Shown piece after piece: positions 6,886 to 14,561 of a stretch of 26,634 nt of DNA; within the stretch, counting starts at the first letter, position 1; every line of letters starts with the position of its first letter. The notes below the pieces were generated by a model. That model was not told where the DNA came from. It worked only from the letters and a program-made list of their open reading frames with translations, and did not search any database. Made by a program: the position numbers and the translations under genes. Origin of the DNA: Verrucomicrobiota bacterium (GTDB lineage Bacteria > Verrucomicrobiota > Verrucomicrobiia > Limisphaerales > UBA11358); the NCBI GenBank assembly GCA_026225155.1, contig JAMFSG010000079.1:1-26634 (forward strand). Direction: 5' to 3'.

Positions 6886-8709
6886 TCAGAGCGATCCGTT
6901 GGTGACCTGTTCCGACAGGTAAGTGAGTTCCTGGTTGGTTTGCGATTCCGCCGTTTCCATCGCTTCAAATTCACTCGTCCAAGTCTTGGAATCATTGGTG
7001 ATCTTGGTTTCCAAGTTGGAGATTTGCGTGGTCAGATCAGAATTTTGCTGCGTCAAGCTGGCTTGATGGTTGGTGACCGTTCCATTCGTGCCGATGGTAT
7101 TGTTGATGTAATTATTCAACTGCGTCGCCAACCCATTGGTCGGATCGTCAAAAAGCGACTGCACGTTATTGAGATTCGTCGCCAAAGCGCTGTTCAACGT
7201 ATCAGTATCCACCGCCAGTGTGTTGTCCTGGCCATTCGTTTCAATGCCGAGATCAGACAACATATTGACCGTGCCGGCTAATCCCGGAACAGCGGCGGCG
7301 ACGAGCGACCGCAAACCGGAAGCGATCCCGTTGGCCGTCAAATCGCCCGTAAGAATTCCCGGCGTCACCGTGCCATCGGCCGCCGTGGTAACCGTCTGGT
7401 TACTTATGATGGCCGTCTGCACCGCGTTGTAATCCGTGACAAATTGCTGGATCGCCGTGCTGACTTTGCTGGTGTCCGTGCTCACGCTCATGGTCGCAGA
7501 ACCGGTTTGCAAGGCGGTGACCGTGAGTCCCGCAATGCTGGAGCTGGCCGAGGTGATGGTGTTGGACTGGCTGACCAGTTGTTGCGTGCCGCCATTGAGC
7601 GTGTAGAGCAGATTTGTGCCGCTTTGCAAAGTGCCGCTGGAAAGTCCGGTCGCCGCCAGAAAATTTCCCGTCACATCCTGCATGGAAATCCCCACATCGC
7701 CGGTGGCATTGTCGGTCAGTGTAAAACGGTCGTTGATGGAATCGTAGCTGGCGGTGACGCCTGCCGTGGAACTGTTGATGCTGTCGAGCACGTTTTGAAT
7801 GCTGTCCGAACTTGCATCATAATTGATCGCCACGCCATTGATGGTGAACTTGCCTGCGCCGCTGCCGCCATCCGTCACGGCTGTGCTCAAATCAGCGCCC
7901 GACATCGTCCCGCCCAACTGCACATGGCCGAGCGACGAATTGCTGGTGATGGAACCCGTTTGATTATTATACAATTGGGCGACCTGCAGAAAATTGCTCG
8001 TGTCCGCCGCGCTGCCAAGAACGATTGGGCTGCTATCGCTGCTGCTTAACGTGATTTCATCCGTGCTGGAATTATAGCTCGCCGTGACTTTATTATTTGT
8101 GGCCGTCGCGATGTTATTGAAAACATCCTGCAACGAATCCGTCGTCGCAATCGTAACTTGCGCACCATCCACCGTGAAAGTGCCCGCCGTGATCGGCGTG
8201 GAAAATCCCGCCGTGCCGATCGTGACAGTGCTCAAATCGCCGTCTGGGCTGATGGCCTGGCTGATGCCGGCTGACCCGTTCAATTGGGCGGCCGTAGCGA
8301 GTTGAGAAATATTAAAAGTATAATTGCCCAGCGATGCCGCCGAACCGGCGGTTGCCGTGGCCACCGTCGAATTGGAAGACTGCACCGACGAGCTGGTATA
8401 AAGTGAAGCATCTTGCAACGTCTCGATATCCGTTTGCAAGGTGGTCAAGTCACCGGCAATGGTGGTATAAACCGAGTTTTGCGCGCTGAGATTGGATTGC
8501 TGTTGTTCCCATTGCGTTTCCGGTCCGCGCTCCGCCGCCGCGAGTTCGGAAATCACGGTGGACCAGTCCATGCCTGACGCCAGCCCGGTTACGGCCAGGC
8601 TGCTTGTGCTGGAAGCGGCAGTATTACCGCTAAGGCTCGTCGGCGAACCGCTTGCCAGAAGCGATGATAATAGATTTGAACCGCTGCTCGTGCTCGTTAT
8701 GTTCGACAT
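6886..8709 (-). CDS. fliD: Flagellar hook-associated protein 2 (filament cap) FliD
   Basis: A 607-residue protein, Ser/Thr/Asn-rich and apparently free of cysteine, as is usual for exported axial proteins. The N-terminal FliD domain begins near 38 with VTGLASGMDWSTVISELAAAE and a coiled coil to about 105. Two flagellin-IN-like repeats follow, at about 177-232 (TFTVDGAQVTI) and 287-334 (KFTINGVAINY). The C-terminal FliD domain (about 405-600) ends in a long coiled coil. At 607 residues it is longer than the enterobacterial protein (about 470), through the extra central domains. FliD forms the cap at the filament tip and guides flagellin folding. It lies directly downstream of flagellin but beyond a terminator, so it may need its own promoter; I see none that is convincing. 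Confidence 0.95.
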   Translation of the reverse strand: MSNITSTSSGSNLLSSLLASGSPTSLSGNTAASSTSSLAVTGLASGMDWSTVISELAAAERGPETQWEQQQSNLSAQNSVYTTIAGDLTTLQTDIETLQDASLYTSSSVQSSNSTVATATAGSAASLGNYTFNISQLATAAQLNGSAGISQAISPDGDLSTVTIGTAGFSTPITAGTFTVDGAQVTIATTDSLQDVFNNIATATNNKVTASYNSSTDEITLSSSDSSPIVLGSAADTSNFLQVAQLYNNQTGSITSNSSLGHVQLGGTMSGADLSTAVTDGGSGAGKFTINGVAINYDASSDSIQNVLDSINSSTAGVTASYDSINDRFTLTDNATGDVGISMQDVTGNFLAATGLSSGTLQSGTNLLYTLNGGTQQLVSQSNTITSASSSIAGLTVTALQTGSATMSVSTDTSKVSTAIQQFVTDYNAVQTAIISNQTVTTAADGTVTPGILTGDLTANGIASGLRSLVAAAVPGLAGTVNMLSDLGIETNGQDNTLAVDTDTLNSALATNLNNVQSLFDDPTNGLATQLNNYINNTIGTNGTVTNHQASLTQQNSDLTTQISNLETKITNDSKTWTSEFEAMETAESQTNQELTYLSEQVTNGSL

Positions 8710-8772
8710 AATCGTTTATTCAATTTTCACCGTTTTCAAATCACCGCCAAGGTTGCTTTTTTAAGCCAAAAG

Positions 8773-8800
8773 CTCGGACGACGCTTTCGCGCCGTCCGAG
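8773..8800 (-). terminator. Intrinsic terminator after flagellin
   Basis: An inverted repeat with arms CTCGGACG (8773-8780) and CGTCCGAG (8793-8800) and a GC-rich 12-nt loop lies 33 nt beyond the flagellin stop. On the minus-strand transcript the stem is followed by CTTTTGG and shortly by another A/T-rich tract. This is a plausible rho-independent terminator that would make the flagellin message monocistronic, although the U-run is short. Confidence 0.65.
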
Positions 8801-8833
8801 GTTAAACTGACCGGACTAATCGAACTGAACTTC

Positions 8834-9655
8834 TTACTGGAGAAGTTTCAATGCGATTTGCGGCAGCGTGTTCGCCTGCGCCAACATCGCGGTTCCAGTC
8901 TGGACCAGAATGTTTTCCTTGGCGAAGTTTGTGCTTTCCGTCGCTACGTTCACATCCATGATCGTGCTGTTTGCGGCGGACAAGTTGTTGTTCAACGTCG
9001 CCAACTGGCTGCTGTAATTGCTCAACGTTTCTTCGTTCGCACCCAAACCGGCGCTGTCCACACCTACTTGCGTGATGGCTGCCGAAACGAGTTTTTCCGC
9101 CGCGACCGCGCCAGCAATGGTGCCGATCGAGGTGGTTCCGCCCAAACTCGTGAAGGTTGCGCTATTAAGATCAACCCCCGCCATCGCGAACGTGTTGCCA
9201 CTGCTGTCAATGGTCACCGCCAGGTTGCTGGCCGTGGAGTTGCTGAAAAGGCTGACGCCATTAAAGCTCTCCGTGCCGACGTTGCTGACATAAGCGGCCA
9301 GCGTGCTGAACTCTTGTTGATACAGTGATCGGTCACTGTCCGACTTCGTCACGTCCTGGGCTTGGACCGACAATTCGCTCATACGATCCAGCGCACTGGT
9401 CACCTGCGAGAGGTAACCATTTTGCGTTTGGTTGAACGAAACGGCGTCGGAGATGTTGTTTGAAGCCGCAGTATTTTCACCTTCCTGCGCCACCAAGTGC
9501 ATGGAAACCGCCAGGCCTGCGCTGTCATCCGCCGGCGACGTGATCTGCGAACCGGAGGACAAACGTGCAAGCGACTGGTTCAGCATGTTGCTGGACTGGC
9601 TTAACAAGGTTGCGGTGTTTTGTGCGGCTATGTTTGTATTGATGCTTAGGCTCAT
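8834..9655 (-). CDS. fliC: Flagellin
   Basis: A 273-residue flagellin made almost only of the conserved terminal domains. The N-terminal D0/D1 part starts SLSINTNIAAQNTATLL and contains the RLSSGSQITSPADDSAGLA signature at about 31-49. The C-terminal part contains STNFAKENILVQTGTAMLAQAN and ends PQIALKLLQ. The surface-exposed region (about 145-185) is very short, so this filament should be smooth and thin-walled, as with other minimal flagellins. It has no cysteine. The protein polymerises into the flagellar filament after export with FliS. A sigma-28-type promoter lies about 145 nt upstream, leaving a long structured leader. A purine-rich GGAAAGAG precedes the ATG by 6 nt and is a reasonable ribosome-binding site. 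Only one flagellin gene is visible here. Confidence 0.97.
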   Translation of the reverse strand: MSLSINTNIAAQNTATLLSQSSNMLNQSLARLSSGSQITSPADDSAGLAVSMHLVAQEGENTAASNNISDAVSFNQTQNGYLSQVTSALDRMSELSVQAQDVTKSDSDRSLYQQEFSTLAAYVSNVGTESFNGVSLFSNSTASNLAVTIDSSGNTFAMAGVDLNSATFTSLGGTTSIGTIAGAVAAEKLVSAAITQVGVDSAGLGANEETLSNYSSQLATLNNNLSAANSTIMDVNVATESTNFAKENILVQTGTAMLAQANTLPQIALKLLQ

Positions 9656-9699
9656 AACTAACTCTTTCCGTGAGTCGCCCCGTTAAGGGCATTGATTTT

Positions 9700-9719
9700 G
9701 CACAACATCCATGTCGTGC
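9700..9719. promoter_or_regulatory. 20-bp palindrome in flagellin leader
   Basis: On the minus strand the site reads GCACGACATGGATGTTGTGC: 9-nt arms separated by GG, with a single arm mismatch that is a G-U pair in RNA. It lies 45-64 nt upstream of the flagellin ATG and downstream of the predicted promoter, so it would be inside the 5' leader. It could be a protein-binding operator or an mRNA hairpin. Confidence 0.5.
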
Positions 9720-9796
9720 CGACGAATTTTTATTCAGGCATCCGCCGTTTTCCCTCCGGCCGTTTGTGGCCGCCGGTCGCCAATGACTACACGGTT

Positions 9797-9823
9797 ACAT
9801 CGGAACAAACGGCGAAGACTTAA
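9797..9823 (-). promoter_or_regulatory. Sigma-28-type promoter for flagellin
   Basis: On the minus strand the site is TTAAGTCT-N11-TCCGATGT. Compared with the sigma-28 consensus TAAAGTTT-N11-GCCGATAA, 11 of 16 positions match and the spacer is exactly 11. It would start transcription near 9789 and leave a leader of about 134 nt before the flagellin ATG. It is weaker than the 6120-6146 site but in the expected place. Confidence 0.6.
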
Positions 9824-9893
9824 ATGAAATTTGCAAGCCAGCTAAAATCCATCCATCGAAATAGGCAATGAAGCGCAGGAATTGGTCAGCGGA

Positions 9894-9922
9894 ATGGTGC
9901 GCGCTGCAGGTTTCGAATCTGC
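9894..9922. repeat. Left att copy (tRNA-Val 3' end remnant)
   Basis: This 29-bp stretch equals 11305-11333 except for one base (T for C at position 25). It covers the CCA end, the 3' acceptor strand and the T arm of the tRNA. Flanking bases on both sides differ, so the repeat is limited to the tRNA part, as expected for an att core. No remaining tRNA is attached on this side. Confidence 0.85.
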
Positions 9923-10103
9923 ATCATCTGGCGCATTATCAAAGGATTTAGAATGTGGCACACAAGGAGACGCACAAAACGCAGTCGTTCTGGGTCGCGA
10001 TCTGTCTCAAGTTGTCATTGCATGGGCTAAACTTCCTGCGGCTCTCAAAGCCGCCATTCTTTCCATTGTTGGCTCGATCACTTCCTCGGAGGTCGAGCCA
10101 TGA
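9894..10103 (+). pseudogene. Remnant of a recombinase C-terminal tail
   Basis: An open frame runs from the left att copy (MVRAAGFES) through GTQGDAQNAVV to DLSQVVIAWAKLPAALKA and stops at 10103. The same MVRAAGFE phrase ends the right-hand integrase, and a shared tract (CACAAGGAGACGCACAAAA, 9961-9979 and 11149-11167) occurs in both tails. The helix ending AWAKLPAALKAAILSIV is of a kind I have seen at the ends of verrucomicrobial recombinases. It is best read as the surviving end of a second, different integrase. It has no catalytic residues and no own start that I trust. Confidence 0.5.
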
Positions 10104-10660
10104 ACGATCCTCTGCCGATAGATTTATGGGGATGGCAACAAGGGCGAGAGGCGGAGCGGCGCGCAGCGCCGCCCGCCTCCGCCATTATTCATCAAAATAG
10201 TAACAATGGCATCGAATCTTTTACCTACGTTCTCCGTGATGAATTCAAAGCCCTGCAGGAACGCGAAGCCGTTGACACGATCATTAAAAAGCTTCCCTCG
10301 CGTCTGCGTAAGAAGATGTTCGCCATCCGTTTGAAAATTGAATGGATGGTCAAAACCTACGGCGTTGATCACATTGGCTTAAAAACCATGACCATTCGGG
10401 AAAACCTCACCGACCGCAAAGAATTTGAACGCCGGTTCAAATCCATCGCCACGAATGCCTTTCCAGAAATCTATCTGGAATGGTTGCGCGTCTTTGAGCG
10501 ACAAGAACGCGGGGCATGGCACGCGCACGTCGTGGTCGTCACCAAATCCGACATTCGCACCGGCACGGATGTTCAAGCCTTGAATCAACTGCTCAAGGAC
10601 AAGCGCGATCGGAAAATCAGCAAGGGTGTTTGCTCAAGGTGTCTGGTGAACGGGCGATAA
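10100..10660 (+). pseudogene. Truncated HUH-type replication initiator
   Basis: A 186-codon frame. Residues 92-102 (IGLKTMTIREN) fit motif 1 of rolling-circle Rep proteins, and WHAHVVVV at 140-147 holds the metal-binding HUH pair His141/His143. The next part (DIRTGTDVQALN) matches the style of Reps found on small integrated elements. After about residue 170 the frame runs into sequence that belongs to the integrase, so the catalytic tyrosine motif and the rest of the protein are absent. A Rep of this class nicks one strand at a replication origin, but this copy should be inactive. The ATG overlaps the stop of the preceding tail remnant. A strong hairpin lies inside codons 17-27. Confidence 0.7.
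10148..10179. repeat. GC-rich hairpin within the Rep remnant
   Basis: Arms 10148-10162 and 10166-10179 pair over 14 bp (GAGGCGG then GCGGCGC against GCGCCGC then CCGCCTC), with one bulged A and a 3-nt loop GCA. It is the strongest hairpin seen in this part of the window. It may be a REP-type insertion or a structure linked to Rep function. Confidence 0.7.
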
Positions 10661-11349
10661 TTTACATGATGGCTGCATTGACTGGTCTGCGGCATGGAGA
10701 ATTTAAAAAGCTACGTTGGGGTGATATTTCGTTAGATCGAGAAAAACCATTTGTCTCGGTTCGTTCCTCCATCAGCAAAAACCATAAGCAGGCCTGCCTT
10801 CCGCTGCATCCGGTTTTATTGAATGCGTTATTACGTTTGCGCCCATTAAATGTAGATTCAGGAAATCAGGTCTTTGGACGGTTGGTGCCGCGTTCGGATG
10901 TTTTTATTGAAGATTTGAAAGCGGCTGGCGTCATCAAGAAAAATTCTGAAGGTAGAGTTTTAGATTTTCATTCGTTCCGCCATACGTTTTGCACAAATCT
11001 TCATCTTGCCGGCGTTTCATTAAGAGAAGCGATGGAATTAATGCGGCACAGCGATGTCCGGCTGACAATGAAGGTTTATGCCGATACGGCTTTATTTGCT
11101 TTACGGCCAGCCGTTGAAAAACTGCCTTGGAACTGTTCGGGCGATGACGCACAAGGAGACGCACAAAAAATCGGCGCGGAGAGGCTTTCGCCGTCATTGT
11201 CTGTCACAGTCAATGAGGCATTTGAAAGCGAGAAACAACCAATGAAAATGGGCTTTGGGACGCTTTCTGTCATTCTTTGTCACGGAGAGTCTCAAATCAG
11301 AGGGATGGTGCGCGCTGCAGGTTTCGAACCTGCGACCCCTACCGTGTGA
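10630..11349 (+). pseudogene. Tyrosine recombinase (phage-type integrase), catalytic half only
   Basis: From LLKVSGERAIIY onward the frame encodes a tyrosine recombinase catalytic domain. In order it shows the Arg of TGLRHGE, a Lys in the SKNHK hairpin, HSFRH (His and Arg), MRHSD (second His) and the nucleophile Tyr of MKVYAD. All the catalytic residues appear present. The SAM-like core-binding domain that should lie in front (about 150-200 residues) is missing: the frame upstream is merely a shadow of the Rep remnant. The C-terminal tail carries DDAQGDAQ and ends MVRAAGFEPATPTV, which is antisense to the tRNA-Val 3' end, so the stop at 11347-11349 lies in the tRNA gene. A deletion that joined the Rep 5' part to the integrase 3' part near 10620-10630 explains the arrangement. 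Confidence 0.8.
11305..11333. repeat. Right att copy inside tRNA-Val
   Basis: This is the 29-bp partner of the left copy at 9894-9922. It forms the functional 3' end of the tRNA gene, so insertion here leaves the tRNA intact. The integrase frame reads through it on the opposite strand. Confidence 0.85.
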
Positions 11350-11380
11350 AGGTAATGCTCTACCACTGAGCTAAGCGCGC
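11306..11380 (-). tRNA. tRNA-Val (anticodon CAC)
   Basis: On the minus strand the 75-nt gene folds as a full cloverleaf. The acceptor stem GCGCGCT pairs with AGCGCGC. The D arm is GCTC/GAGC, and the anticodon arm TTACC/GGTAG closes the 7-nt loop TTCACAC with anticodon CAC. The variable loop is short, and the T arm is GCAGG-TTCGAAA-CCTGC. A discriminator A and an encoded CCA end follow. Anticodon CAC reads GUG valine codons. The 3' end overlaps the integrase frame on the other strand. Confidence 0.96.
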
Positions 11381-11718
11381 AAAGGACCAATGTTTTCGAG
11401 CCGAAAAACAACCCGCCACGATGGAACTATGCGAATTGCAATCCAAACCGGCAGTTGCGGTGTTTCAAAAAGTCACCCGGAACTTATATTGGCTCGAATC
11501 AACGATGGCATATTATGCTCCATTAAAAAAGGCGGCAAGCAATTTCCTCGCTCGCGAAAAACGAAAGATAGCGCGTCCCGGGTTTTTCAAAGACGCTTAA
11601 CATTTGTGGAAACCGATTCAAGATTTGGTTCGATAATTGCTGGTTTTGCCTTGCCAACGCCCTTGTGTCTGGCGTTTTTGACAAAGCCGTTATATAGTAT
11701 TTAGACGGATTAAATCAG
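11381..11718. other. Intergenic stretch between tRNA-Val and the pilin operon
   Basis: About 340 nt with no convincing gene. A 104-codon plus-strand frame (11390-11704) has no recognisable motif, an erratic composition and no start signal, so I leave it out. The stretch must contain the tRNA promoter (minus strand) and the pilin operon promoter (plus strand). A TTGACA at 11678-11683 and a TATAGT at 11693-11698 are present, but their spacing does not make a standard promoter. Confidence 0.5.
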
Positions 11719-12186
11719 ATGAAAATCAGCTTTTTTGGGGAAAAATTTCGTTTTTATCCGCCGCAAAATCGGGCGGGAATGACGTTGGTTGAAGTGGTCA
11801 TTGCCTTGGCCATCTCGGTGATGTTGATCGCCGGGATTGCTTCGGGATATATTTACTGTGTCACCTTGGCCACCAAGGCTGATTTGGCTCAGGTCGCGAG
11901 CGCCAAGGCTTTGGAACGTCTGGAACAGGCCCGCACCGCCATCTGGGACATTTCCAGTTGGCCGGTGGTGGACGAGCTGGTGGCCACGAATTTTCCGGAT
12001 GAACAGGTGACGCTTGATATGCCGGGGACCAATTCATCGGGCACCACGGCCATAATCCAGACAACGATTGCCCAATTTTCTTCCAATCCGCCGGCTAAAT
12101 TAATCCATGTGGACTGCATTTGGAATTTTCGCGGAACCGAGCCGATGACAAATTCCATCGAAACCTGCCGGGCGCCTGACCAATGA
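11719..12186 (+). CDS. Prepilin-type minor pseudopilin, PilV/GspI-like
   Basis: A 155-residue protein with a class III signal. After a 20-residue basic leader the prepilin peptidase site is Gly20-Met21, followed by TLVEVVIALAISVMLIAGIA, with Glu25 at +5. The remaining domain is small and contains the hydrophilic strands of a minor pilin. Prepilin peptidase cleaves and N-methylates such proteins on the cytoplasmic face, and they then join a type IV pilus or type II secretion pseudopilus in the inner membrane. As the first of three pilin-like genes, its size fits PilV/GspI. Its stop overlaps the next start by 4 nt (ATGA). Confidence 0.85.
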   Translation: MKISFFGEKFRFYPPQNRAGMTLVEVVIALAISVMLIAGIASGYIYCVTLATKADLAQVASAKALERLEQARTAIWDISSWPVVDELVATNFPDEQVTLDMPGTNSSGTTAIIQTTIAQFSSNPPAKLIHVDCIWNFRGTEPMTNSIETCRAPDQ

Positions 12187-12782
12187 AATTTTCCCTTTCA
12201 GCAACCAACATCAGTTTTTCGCCAAGGCGGGAACCAGGATTCACGCTGGCGGAAGTAATGATCGCGATGGGCATCTTTTCGTTGATCCTCATGGGCATCC
12301 TGGCGGCAAATCTTTTTGGCTTGAGAATGTTCGATCTGAACCAGACGAAATTGAATGCGGCCCGCTGGTCGCGCCAGACGGTTGAAGCCATGGCCGATGA
12401 AATCCACACTTGTAACAGCGTGCAGGTTGGCTACCTCACGAACAGCACTTTCGTCGGGTTGTTGAATGGCGAAACGCAGCAGTGCACCGCTTTGCTGATC
12501 CAACCGACCGCTAACCCGACGAATTATACGGTTTATTTTGTCAACGTCGCGGACCAGACTTTTGGCCGCACGGACCAGTCCGGCAACACGATGATCCTGG
12601 CTGATTCCATCACCAATACGGCCCCGTTCTCCGCGCAGGATTTTGCCGGAAATATTTTGACCAACAACCAGAACAACCAGGTGATTCATGTCGCTTTGGA
12701 ATTTTACCAGCCACAACTTTATCTGCGGAGTGCCAATTATTACAAATTTGAAACCTCGGTGAAACAACGCATTCAGCCATAA
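12183..12782 (+). CDS. Prepilin-type minor pseudopilin, PilW/GspJ-like
   Basis: A 199-residue protein with a prepilin leader cut at Gly19-Phe20 (PGFTLAEVMIAMGIF) and Glu24 at +5, followed by a hydrophobic helix to about residue 47. The C-terminal domain is rich in Asn, Thr and Gln with strand-like segments. The order PilV-like, PilW-like, PilX-like is the usual arrangement of minor pilin operons, where these proteins prime pilus assembly. It is translationally coupled to the gene before it by the ATGA overlap and is followed after 2 nt by the PilX-like gene. The distinction between type IV pilus and type II secretion cannot be made from these genes alone. Confidence 0.83.
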   Translation: MKFSLSATNISFSPRREPGFTLAEVMIAMGIFSLILMGILAANLFGLRMFDLNQTKLNAARWSRQTVEAMADEIHTCNSVQVGYLTNSTFVGLLNGETQQCTALLIQPTANPTNYTVYFVNVADQTFGRTDQSGNTMILADSITNTAPFSAQDFAGNILTNNQNNQVIHVALEFYQPQLYLRSANYYKFETSVKQRIQP

Positions 12783-12784
12783 AC

Positions 12785-14536
12785 ATGAACTTACCCATCA
12801 ATTTCCGCAATCCCAACCGCAACGGCAGCGCGCTCCTGCTGACCATGATCATGTGCGGCGTCGCCTTGGCCATCTTGGCGGCTGCGATGGTCTGGTCCGT
12901 CAGCAGCACGCGGCTGACTTATCGTTCCATCCAATATGCGCGGACGGAAGCGGCGGCCGAGGCGGCCACGGAAAAAGTTGTAAGCAAGATCAACCAAGAT
13001 TTTCAATATGGCGGCCAGAGTTTGGTGCTTAATAACATGAGCCTATACCAGCAGACCTTGGTGCCGACGGCGGCAGATTCCGCCTATTGGAACAACTGGC
13101 AATTCGATGACGGGAACGGCAACATCGGCCAGACTTATGTGGCGCATGGAGTTTCCGGCGCCTATGTCGCCTTGGATCCGCCCTATGCCGGTTTGAATGG
13201 TTATATCACAACTTATACGATTGTTTCGCACGCTCAAGACACCGCCAGCATTCAGGCTGTCAATACCGGCGTCCTCCAGCAGTTACAACTGGCCACCATC
13301 CCGATTTTTCAATTCGCCATGTATTCGTCGGGTGACATGGAAGTCAGTTGCGGCCAACCTTTCGTCGTTACCGGGCCGGTGCATTCCAATGGAAACCTCT
13401 ACGTCGAGCCGGACAATAGTTTAACGTTTGCCTCCGATGTGACGGCAGTTACGAAAGTTTTTGAGCAAACTCGGAATCCGCTTGATACCCGGGGAACGCC
13501 CGCCGGCAGTGAATTTTATGTCGAAACCAATGCGCCCAGTTTTCCGGTGGCGGCCTTGACGCTGCCGATCGGGACAACTAATACGCCGGAAGCCATCCGG
13601 GAAATCATCGAGCCGCCCCCTGCCGGCGAAGATCCGACTTCACCGCTCGGCCGGTCGCGCTATTATAACTTATGCGACATGGTGGTGGTCGTTTCGGGCG
13701 CGGGAATCGCCGTCACCAGTGGAAGTTTTAATGGATTCTCTACCCTTGTGCCAACTAATGAATGGTCGGGCTTTATCAGTCTTACAAATAATTTCTATGA
13801 TGCGCGGGAACGCAAAACCGTCCAGCCGATTGATATCAATGTTGGACTGCTTTCCAGCTGGACTTTGACCAATTTCAGTTTGCGACCTTTCCTTAACGGA
13901 TCAAACCTATCTTCTGTTTATGTGCAAGATGCCCGCGTGTTACCGAGCACCAGTCTGGGAGCGGTTCGTGTTTTCAACGGGGAACAGTTACCGCCAGACG
14001 GACTGACCGTGGCGACGGAATGTCCGCTCTATATCTGGGGTGACTATAACCAGACGAACACGGCGAATTTGGGAACCACCAATACTTCCGGGACGTTGCC
14101 GGCTTCATTTGCGGCCGATGCAATCACCATTTTATCGGATGCTTGGACAGATGCGAATAGCACCAATCCGGTGGCTAGTCGTGTCGCCGCCAACACCACC
14201 GTGAACGCCGCTTTTTTAACGGGTGCCGTTGAGACGACCCAAGGACATTATGGCGGCGGCATGGAAAATTTTCCGCGCTTTCTGGAAAACTGGGGTTCGA
14301 GTAACACCAATACTTACAATGGTTCCATGATCAAGATGTTTCCGAGTTTGTTTGCGACGGGTGTCTGGAATAACAATAATAATATTTATAACCCACCCGC
14401 GCGTAACTGGTCTTTCGACCATAACTTCACCGATCCGACCAAGCTACCACCCAAGACGCCTAGTTTGCAAAAGGCGGTCCGCACGCAATGGTTCAACGCG
14501 GTCGCCGGCCAAAATGTGGCGGTAACGACTCCATAG
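12785..14536 (+). CDS. PilX/GspK-like pilus-associated protein with large extracytoplasmic domain
   Basis: A 583-residue protein. The N-terminus resembles PilX/GspK proteins: a basic start, NGSALLLTMIMCGVALAIL and a continuing helix with TYRSIQYARTEAAAEAA. It lacks the Glu5 of true pilins, as GspK-type proteins do. The rest is a long Asn/Thr/Ser-rich region with strands. It includes FAMYSSGDMEVSCGQPF and TGPVHSNGNLYV, a pattern seen in large PilX-like (DUF4900-type) proteins of this phylum. The length is several times that of classical PilX (about 190 residues), so most of it is probably a surface domain, perhaps adhesive. It begins 2 nt after the previous stop and ends 25 nt before the receiver protein, so all four genes look like one operon. 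Confidence 0.72.
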   Translation: MNLPINFRNPNRNGSALLLTMIMCGVALAILAAAMVWSVSSTRLTYRSIQYARTEAAAEAATEKVVSKINQDFQYGGQSLVLNNMSLYQQTLVPTAADSAYWNNWQFDDGNGNIGQTYVAHGVSGAYVALDPPYAGLNGYITTYTIVSHAQDTASIQAVNTGVLQQLQLATIPIFQFAMYSSGDMEVSCGQPFVVTGPVHSNGNLYVEPDNSLTFASDVTAVTKVFEQTRNPLDTRGTPAGSEFYVETNAPSFPVAALTLPIGTTNTPEAIREIIEPPPAGEDPTSPLGRSRYYNLCDMVVVVSGAGIAVTSGSFNGFSTLVPTNEWSGFISLTNNFYDARERKTVQPIDINVGLLSSWTLTNFSLRPFLNGSNLSSVYVQDARVLPSTSLGAVRVFNGEQLPPDGLTVATECPLYIWGDYNQTNTANLGTTNTSGTLPASFAADAITILSDAWTDANSTNPVASRVAANTTVNAAFLTGAVETTQGHYGGGMENFPRFLENWGSSNTNTYNGSMIKMFPSLFATGVWNNNNNIYNPPARNWSFDHNFTDPTKLPPKTPSLQKAVRTQWFNAVAGQNVAVTTP

Positions 14537-14561
14537 CCCGGTTCCTTTTGACAAAGGATTC

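Larger units (their letters stand above)
9894..11333. mobile_element. Decayed integrated element in tRNA-Val(CAC)
   Basis: The segment is bounded by two direct copies of the tRNA-Val 3' end (9894-9922 and 11305-11333; 28 of 29 bases equal). Between them are a stray recombinase C-terminal tail, a truncated HUH-type replication initiator and the catalytic half of a tyrosine integrase. Integration at a tRNA 3' end with a duplicated att core is the standard product of tyrosine recombinases. The element is only about 1.4 kb and both main genes are broken, so it is a relic that presumably cannot move. The intact tRNA is at the right-hand copy. Confidence 0.8.

Noticed and set aside
8733..8760. TTAAAAAA-N11-GGTGATTT on the minus strand ahead of fliD as a sigma-28 promoter
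   Set aside because: Too few consensus positions match, particularly in the -10 box, though spacing is right.
9656..9789. Cyclic-di-GMP riboswitch in the flagellin leader
   Set aside because: The leader has hairpins, but I could not find the conserved core of the GEMM class or another class I know.
11678..11698. TTGACA and TATAGT ahead of the pilin operon
   Set aside because: The two hexamers are only 9 nt apart, so they cannot form one sigma-70 promoter, and neither has a good partner at 16-18 nt.
11390..11704. 104-codon frame between tRNA-Val and the pilin genes
   Set aside because: No ribosome-binding site, no motif and unusual composition; likely chance.
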